Positions 49,280-58,800 of a DNA stretch of 64,000 nucleotides are shown here, in pieces. Below the pieces are notes generated by a model. The model was not told the origin of the DNA, searched no databases, and saw nothing but the letters and a program-made list of their open reading frames with translations. The stretch's first letter is position 1. Each line of letters begins with the position of its first letter. A program made the translations under genes and the position numbers. Source of the DNA: Enchytraeus crypticus. Taxonomy: Eukaryota > Annelida > Clitellata > Enchytraeida > Enchytraeidae. The DNA lies in assembly GCA_905160935.1 (NCBI GenBank), contig CAJHZI010000568.1, positions 516,501-580,500 of the forward strand, in the 5' to 3' direction.

Positions 49280-52200
49280 ATGTCTAAGCTGGAAAGCCCC
49301 AGGAACGGTTGCAGACTTTCAATGGATATGCTGCCTATTAGGATACCTTTGAAGCAGTTGAATCCTTACGTAATATGTTCATTATGCAGTGGATACATTA
49401 TTGATGCCACTGCGATATCTGAATGCCTTCATTCGTGTAAGTATATTGTGGGTTTAATTCTTGACTTAACGTATTTCGTTGAACTGACAATACGGCCAAT
49501 ATATGGTTATGGACTGCCTAGCTGCCTACCAGTTTAATAGCGTAATGTAAAAGTGATAGATACCATTTTGGATAATTTAACTATAATATGTTTGACCTTT
49601 ATATTCTATCATATTGTCTTACTGAATTATTGTTATCTGTATTTACATAATTTTTCCCCATTTAGTATGGAGTTAGGCTGACCAACTCAGTATGACTGCC
49701 ATAATATTAAGAGAGAATTTTCAGTGTAATACTTAATCAATATTAATTAAGTCTTTACGAATTTATGCTTGTAATGCTGACTTTGAACGCTTGTATTAGT
49801 TAATTAGACACTACACCTGTTTTGTTGTATTTTATTTTCTTGTTTCATTTTAGTTTCTTTGAACTCTAAAGATTATTTAAATTAGTTTTTTGCTCTTTGG
49901 AGACATGAACTTAGTTTACTTGTTAAATTTAAAAAAACTTAGAGATACTTTTTAAATAATTTATTTTGAGTTTTCACTTGCCAGTGTGTGCCATTTGACT
50001 AATTATTAATTATAAAATATTCAATTGTGACCTCGGATCAGTATGTGCGGGGTTCAAATCCTGGGCTCGCCCGTCACTGACATCTCTTTCGAGTGAGGAA
50101 ACTGACGTTAACATCAGCTTTTTAGCAGCTTTACCCTGAGAGTTAACAGTGCTAACATTATGCTGATTTTATATTTAGTCTGCAGGTCCTGCATAACGAA
50201 ATATCTGGAAGACAACATTTGCTGTCCTGTCTGCGATGTGCTGATTCACAAAACCAAGCCCCTGCTCTGTCTCAGGCAAGTCTTCTATATCTAATAATAA
50301 CAACAATTAGAGTGCTACAGTCATCAGTGACAACATCGAGCACTATTGAGTCGAAATCAAACCGGCAAGCAAGAAGAATGTCCAAAAACGGTGCAAATTC
50401 CAAAATCCAGAAAATAAGTCTGTAGTAAAGGGAATTAAGGGAATTAATGTCTATAAATCTTTTATAAAACTTGTTTATTTTGAATAAATTACCCTGTATA
50501 TTTCTTCATTCGTTGGAGGCGCCACTGTGATATCATCAGCTGATTGTTTTTTTGCTTCAATTTACAATGTAAGATGTCCTATAAATGTAGGATATCCTGT
50601 CTAGATATTATATCTTGACGTATACTAAATGTATATTAAATTAGACATTATTTTATCATCATTTGATCAAAAGAGAATAATTGAAATATAATTTATTTTC
50701 TAAATTATTTAATTCTATGCTGCTAATAAATGATGAAATACATAGTAATATATGAGTAGAAAGTCAACCCTGCCTGCCGTCAATGTAAACACACCCCTCC
50801 CCACTCCACCACTAGGCTTTGTTTATTTTCTGAGTGGAGTTGCCACTACGTATTTTAAAAGATCTATAGTACTTTACATATTTTCTGCCTTATATCTATT
50901 TATACATCTGCTTAAATCTGAATCTTTAAATCTAAATTTAATTTAGAGTTTAAATATGCTAAATACATTTCTGTGTATTTTCTATTGAGAACTATATACT
51001 GTAGATGCAGCAAGATCTATGCTGTCCTATTTCTTTAATTGATTAAATTAATGCATGTTTATTCTGGATTTATTGATGATTGATTGATTTTATTTCAGGC
51101 AGGACAAGACTTTGCAGACATTAATATACAAGCTGATTCCTGGGCTATACAAAAGTAGGTAGAGAATTATCTATATATGGGCTAATTTAATTGCATTAAT
51201 TTCTTTGTCTTACTTATCTAAATATATACCCTGTGTTGTGTCCGGGTTGTTTGAAGAATTGACCAAATGATGATTTCATGTTTCGTAGAAGGCGACTAAC
51301 TGAAGCACTAAGATCCACACCAACGATAGAACGAGCATTCAGTTGGTGAGCGCCTAGGCTCCAGAAATTGCTACAAAATTTAAACAAATGGAAAAGTCTC
51401 AAATAGGGGAATGGCTGGTGGTGTGGTGTAGGACCGAGAGGATTTGATACACAGTCTATTCGTATCCCGACCCTGGTTGAACTGGCATTCAAGGGATGAT
51501 GATGATGATGATAACTTATCTAAATATATCAGAATTTACTGGAACTGGTGCCATCTAGGTTATTTTGTTTATTATTTTTTAAATTATTTCAACGTATTCT
51601 GTTACAGGGGTAGTATATAGTCTTACTCTCATCTGGCTATGTCGTACTGCACTCTCATCTGGCTATGTCGTACTGCGGAAATTGCTTGCTTGAATTTGAA
51701 AATCTCTTAACATTAATTAGTAACAAATTAAGGTTCATTCTAAACCACTATAAACACTGACTTAGTTAGTTTGGTGAACGTTTTGTAATAGTGCGGAGCT
51801 TGTAAACACTACATGTTTTATTTCTATGGCAGAGGAAATTCAACGTCGAAGGCAGTTTGAAGAATTACATAAGAAGTCAGTAACTGAAGTAAAACAAAAC
51901 TGCACAACTAACGGTTAGTTAAACTTAGCGTACAGTTAATCAGGAGAGGTTGGGGTTTACTTTACTTTATTTCTGGAGGTGTTAGATTGAATTAAACTGC
52001 ACCTGTTCCGTATGACGCTCCAATGCTGTTGCTAATTAAGCCATTTGAAGTGCCACTTTTCATTTTTCCACTGTAGGTCTTATTTGAAATAATAATAATA
52101 ATAACCTCCGACAATTTCTATAGCGGTGTCATGGCCGGTGTCCGGTCTTCGAGACCGCTTTACAGGAAATGAACTTGAAGTCGGAGCAATAGAGCACTGA

Positions 52201-55200
52201 AGAGAGAGATGGGCTGCGTGTAAAATCTGCAGTTTTGATTTAATTAAGATTTAGATTAAAATATATTTAAACAATTGTAATATATAAGTAGTGGATGATC
52301 TGGTAGTGCATAATATAGTATACTTCTTACTGTGATCATAATTCTGTGTATAATTAGTTACATTGAACGTCAAAATGCTACCAAAAAATTCAATGATCAA
52401 AAGCACTGATTATATAATTATTAATAATTAATAAATTAATTATAATAATCAGAGAGTGAAGAAGGAAATCATGAAAGATATAACAGAACTGAGCAAGATT
52501 TATCTGTAACGCTTGTGATATGTCATGTGTGTAATTTTGCTGAAACAGGTGTGCGAGAAAGGAGAGAGAGAGTTTTATGTTGTCATGGATCATATTTATT
52601 CACTGATTATTGTCCTCAATGTTGTTGATGTAGCAGTAAAGCTTGTTCCAGACGACATCAGCAGTGACATATGCACTACTCTGCTGCCATCTATCGCTTC
52701 TCTTGCGACGGAGGAAAATGAACCTGAGAAACCTAATACTCTACTGTCATCTGGTGAATCAAAGAACTTTAAACTATCGACAGATGAGAAGACGGCTTCA
52801 GAATTGAGTGAGGGAGGCTTGACAGCTTTGACCAGTGACTCATACATGAGTATATGCCTCGAGTTGTCGCACAGGTTACGTTTATAGAGCTCGATGTTAT
52901 CATTGCATTGATGTTGATGTAAATGCTAGAAATGGTCCGAGTTCTTGTTTTGGAAATTGTCAGTGTTTTGCAAAGTGAATGATTTAAGGAACCTATTCTA
53001 ACGCAAATCCTTCAGAATGTTCCTTAAAGAGCACAATGTTGTCTAAGAAGCTTATTCTTCACCAAGTCTCTGCCCCTATAAGTTCTAATGTTGTCTTTCG
53101 GTTGAAAAAAATGTGCTGTGTGGTTGTTTTCTGTCCTTTTCCGTATCTTTTGAGGTTTATAAAAAATAGCTCTGTACAGTATACAGAGTTGTGAAATCTT
53201 TTATGAATTTATAAATAATGATCCAATTAACTGTAAATATAACTGTGTAATTTGTGGTGGTTTATTTTGATTTACTATGATGTAGTTTTTGGTCCTACTC
53301 TTATGTTTGTACTGTTTAATTTGTTTTCTGTTATTTTTCTTCCTGTCAAATGGTAATGAATAAAGAAGTAGATATAAACATATAAATAATAAACTTACTG
53401 ACTATTCTGCAGTGTTCTAGATGCTTCTAAATACAGCTGATGAGTCACTGAATGTCCAGCTGAATCAGTGTGCAGATAGTGTCATGAAATGTGCCGGATC
53501 TTTCGGTGAAATGAACTTTTGTGGGTTTGATTTCTTTTGAATGGATGTAAGAGTAAGATCTAAGACATTCACACGGCAGATAAATGGAAAATGTACACAA
53601 TAAGCTCAGTTATCTAAACACAGGCTCTGCATTATCTGCACCTTAACTTAACCTTTACCTTGGAATATCATTGATTCTGAGGTGGTTTGCCACTGCCTTC
53701 CTCAGGATTTCTGTTATTTGGCACTTGCAAAACACTTGCAGTTTTCAGCCGATCTATTTTACATGATTAGATATTAAGAATGTTAAGTACTTTAGGAGTA
53801 AAAGCTTAAAGCTAAGGTTAACACCAGTTTTCTCACTCAAAAGTGATGTCAGTGATGGGCGAGCCCAGGATTTGAACCCCGCACATACTGATCTGCGGTC
53901 GAGTATCTTACCGACGTTGCCATTGGCTTCAGCCAATAGTAGCAGAAATACAGCGTAATAATTGTGCAGGAACTATCATTATCTGCCTGTATTTCTGTGT
54001 GTTAGATTACCGCCCTTCAGTTCTCAAGCAAATGAAGAAAAGCAATACCTCCTATCACCTGGAGAGATGGTTTGTTATGCTTTACTTTTATTTTCATGAA
54101 ATATTAATTTTTAGTTAAAGATCTCACTTCAATAAACAATCCTAGCATAGTCGATTCAACTGCTATCCACTATATTTTCCTTTTCACAAAAATACCTCAA
54201 TTTTTTGCATGTATGTAGATGAGACTATACAGTGCTTGTGTTGTAGGTCACTGATGTGAGACATTTGTTGTGTCCTGCACGACTCACGGTGAAGCTGCTC
54301 AAGAAGTTCATTCGCACCAAGTTCAGCTGTCACCCGTCTCTTCAGGTAAAATCTCTCTGTAGTCTATTTCTGTATTGAAGCAGTTCTTTAATTAATCTGT
54401 CGTTTCATCATCATCATCATCATCTTCCCTTGAATCCCAGTTTAACTAGGGTCAGGATTATAGATTTTTCTGTAATTTCTGGAGCCTAGGCGCTTACCAA
54501 CCGAATGCCCTTTCTGACATTGGCTCTTTGTTGTTTATTTTTGGTGAATATTTATGTAAGCTAATATTAGAATTGACAAGAGAATAAGAATATTAGAATT
54601 AGCCGTGTTGTGTCCGGGTTGTTGAAGAATAGACCAGGGCTCCGTGGACTGCACGGGTTGTAAAGGGTGACAAAGCATTGAGATCCTGTAAAGGGTGACA
54701 AAGCATTGAGATCCTGTAAAGGGTGACAAAGCATTGAGATCCTGTAAAGGGTGACAAAGCATTGAGATCCAAACCAACATTAGGAACAGCATTCGATTGA
54801 TGGCGCTTAGTCTCCAGACATTGCTACAAAATTTTCTAATTCTGGCCCTAGTTAAAATGGGATATAGTTGATGAGTTTTATGTGCCGAGGTGTATCATAT
54901 GTTATATTTTGACCCGCTTGCCTTGGATTGTGGGCTTGCACTGTTTTGATACTGCTTTCTATTATGGTCTCGTCTCTGTGTACTCAGTCGTCATCGTGTG
55001 GTGCTTTGGCACCTGTTTGTGTAGAGTCTTCAAGAGACGTCCCTGACATTGCCTTATGGCGATTAACCGGACATTAAATTGTTATTGATTGATTGATTGA
55101 TTAATGGTTGATGAACTGTATGTGCACAGGTGTATCGTATGTTATATGGTTGATGTGTTGTATGTGGACAGGTAGCGGTGTATCATTCTAATGTGACGCT

Positions 55201-55834
55201 AGAGGACAGATACAAGCTGCTGGACATAGCTCATATATACACGTGGAGAAGGGTTGGTTATTAATTACTACTTTTAATTAGATAATAGAGTTCTAGTTAA
55301 TGGATAGCAATACATTTCCTTAACCATCATCTATTATCAGTTGAGATGATTCATGGATTCTGGATTCAAATTCCTCATTACTTTACACTGACTGAGAGAA
55401 AGAGAGAGAGGGAGAAAGAGAGAGAGGGAGAGAGACAGAAAGAGATAGAGAGAAAGAGAGAGATAGATTACTTGGATTCAGTTCCTGTACAAGCTGATCA
55501 GAGAGTAAAATTGTGGACACTCCCTGGGCTGTTGTTGTGGACAATATATTATAAACTGTCCAGCGGATTATATTGTGGTATTAAAAGTGATATAGGAATA
55601 GTCGCTGAAATTCACTTTAATACAACTATTTTGTTGTTTGGAATCGCTGTTGGACAGGCCGTTTTCTTAGAGACGTTGGTCATTTTGTCGTTTACAGGGG
55701 ACGAAAGTTATATGGATCTCTAACTATAAACGTAATAATAGAAGGAATGTAGCGGATATTACAATTGTTGTACTTTTCATGCCGTTGAACATATACAATA
55801 CATTAATTAATTACTGAGTTATTTAATTCAGTCA

Positions 55835-55870
<36 letters not shown>

Positions 55871-58800
55871 GTGCGCTGCCTACTGGCGGGTTTAAAACAT
55901 TCCTTTTGATATACCGTTATTCTTGGAGGATTCTGCTTATAACGAGTTGGGCCCCCTATGCCTAACTCAGCTTCGACTAACATTAGCTGGGCAGGGGCGT
56001 CATTCCCTGGGAAAACAGTATTGTTTACCCCTTCAGTCAGAAAAGTTTTATGGATCTGTAACTATAAATGTGGAATGTAGCGGATATTACAATTGTTGTC
56101 CTTTCCATGCCATTGAACATATACAATACATTAATTTATTACTGAGGTATTTAATTCAGTGACGCTGTATTACCTCTACTATACAGACAGCTCCACTGAA
56201 GCTCTACTACGTGGTTTATGACAGAGTTACCAAGTCCTCAGCCTACAAAGCCCTACCATGTTCTCTGCCCACTTGTCGTATGGACTCTGATACTTCTTTC
56301 CTGCCCTCAGCCGGAGACTCGACTGCTGCTTCTACTCCGTCTGTCTTTAGGTGTCCCGACGATTCAAAGAAAAGAAGTGGAGTTAATTCTGTGGAGAATT
56401 CCAGAAAAGGTATCCACAGAATCGATGTGTCTGTTCCCATTTCTGGCCCCGCTAGGGGAAATACCATGTCGGGAACTGATGGAAATCCCACCTTAAGAAT
56501 TGATGGAAATTCCTCTGTAAGAACTTGTGGAAATCCTACATCAGGAAGTGATGGAAATCCCGCATTAAGAACTGGTGGAAATCCCACATCAGGAAGTGAT
56601 GGAAATCCTGCATTAAGAACTGGTGGAAATCCCACATCAGGAAGTGATGGAAATCTCGCGTTAAGAACTGTTGGAAATCCCGCATTAAGATGTAATACGA
56701 CAGGCACTTCTGATTGTTGCGGTGATGTAACAGTTAGCCGCTGCAGTGGGGGTCGTGACAAACCTCTTCAGGGATCCAAACGAGCGGACTCAAGTTGTGG
56801 AGTTTCAAAGTCAGGTAAAAATTCTTCCTCGGCTTCAGCTTACTCAAACAATACCGCAACGGCTCAGATTATCATTGACGCTAGAAATATTAAACGAGAG
56901 TTCCATACGGCAGGTTGGAACGATACGAAAGCAAATAAAACAACCATTTTAAAATATCCTCACACGGATGCTGCTCCGTTTAGCTACAGAGAGAGCATCA
57001 TTGCGCCGTGCAGTGTCAAACAGTCTGATAGAAAAACTTGTGCAAATCTTTCTGAACAACTGTTAATAAATGGTAACAGGAATAGTAGCACATCTCATTC
57101 GCGCACTGACAAAATGAACGCAGTGGAAAAGCGAGCCGCACCTGCCGTCTCCCATTCAATCAATTCAAACCAGCAAGCCATGACAAGTTCTGATAATGCC
57201 ATGAAGACTCTTGATCCTGAGAAAAAGGTCCTTGGTGGCATCGACACAGATATCGTCAAGATTGAGAAAACAAATGATAGGAATTTATGCAGCGTAGCGT
57301 CTCTGAGAGATAGTCAGGTAAAAGAAGAGGAGGCAATCATTCTGGACTGGGACTATCCCCACGATGATTCTGATATCGGAGAGAGCCCGGTTGACCTGTC
57401 CCCATCGGAGAGCAGTGCTATCAACATGCAAGATATTCTATCCTGCTGTATCACTGGCTACGAAGGCTCAAGATTCAAGAAACAGGAACAAGATGACTCG
57501 AGACATAGACTGAGACTTACGCAGCAGGAACTAGGTAGCACGGTGCCTGGACTAAGTCCTACACACGGAATTAAAAGAACTGCGGACAGTGCAATGGCTG
57601 CAGTGGAATTTGCACCTAAGACGAAGGTGCGGAAGAAAGCCATTCTAAGAAAGGCTGGAGAAATATCTATAGAACCTAGTAATGATATTCAGATGAGTGG
57701 TTGTAATATTGGTAATAAAGGTCCAAGTAACAGTTTATATGAAGATCAAGGCAGCAGCGTGTTTGAAGGTCAAGGTAATGATATGTGTGGTGGACAAGGT
57801 AATAAAGTATATAGAGGTCAAAGTATCAAGTCAAGTATTGAAGGTCAAGAAGTGTTTAATAATCACAGCAGTTTTCAGAAAGGAAGGGTAGGAGTGTTTA
57901 ATGCAGATGGTGCACAGAAGCTTGCTGGTGGGATTATTCAGGAGCATGGTGGTGCAATTAATTTTGAGATACCTGATACTATTGAAAAAAGTGTACATGG
58001 TGTGAATAAGTTAGAAAAGGACCTATCAAATAACCAGCAGGAATGCCTTAGGGCTCCTTGTGGAAGTCGCGAGAGCAGCTTATTTAAAACCGTCGAAAAG
58101 TCCCAGAGTTTTACGCAACTGAAAGATAAGGCTAAGGAGTTCAGCTTGACAGGGTTTGTAGCAGTAACTACTTCTGCTAGACAGAATAATCGTTCTAGTG
58201 AAGAATTGAACGCTGTGCCCCCTGTTGTATACCCTGACGTACACCCTGATGTATGCCCTGTTGTATGCCCTAGTGTATGCCTTGACGTGCACCCTGGTGT
58301 ATGGCCTGATGTTGAACAGAAATGGAGGGCGAGTGTTGATAAAGCAGACAGGTCCCTGCAAGGAAGCATGGTAACTGAGACAAGCAGAAGCCTTACCTCT
58401 CAAAGTCTCACAAACAATCCCAACGTAAAATACGTGCAGGAGAACATATCTAATGAACCAAGAGTTTTAAATTCTTCTGCTGTTGACATGATCAACTCAA
58501 ATCATGTCTCTAAACCTTCAAGTGCATATAAAAATTTACAAATTTCACGAAATGCTTCAGGTTCTGGTGAAATCAAATGCAGTGTAGAGTTGAATAGCTC
58601 TACCGGCACATCTCGTAGTAAAGCGGCTAAACGGAGAAAAACAATGTATGTAGTTGTCCCTGCTGCAGATCTGCAATCATTCCATACTTCTAATACTTCA
58701 CGATCAAATATCCGCAGTAATTTACCCAATGCTGGCAGCGGTTTACCAAGTATTCAGCAGTTTTGGAATGGGCAGTTTAGTCATCTGCAAACGAAAGACT

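Noticed and set aside
52525..52633. Open frame upstream of Polycomb exon 5 (starting MCVILLKQ) as part of the exon
   Set aside because: Using the earlier acceptor at about 52550 breaks the phase from exon 4; the acceptor at 52633 restores it and keeps the [10 protein letters not shown] motif.
56243..56761. Minus-strand frame of 172 residues opposite the Polycomb exon, and other antisense frames within 56-61 kb
   Set aside because: Shadows of the repetitive coding strand.
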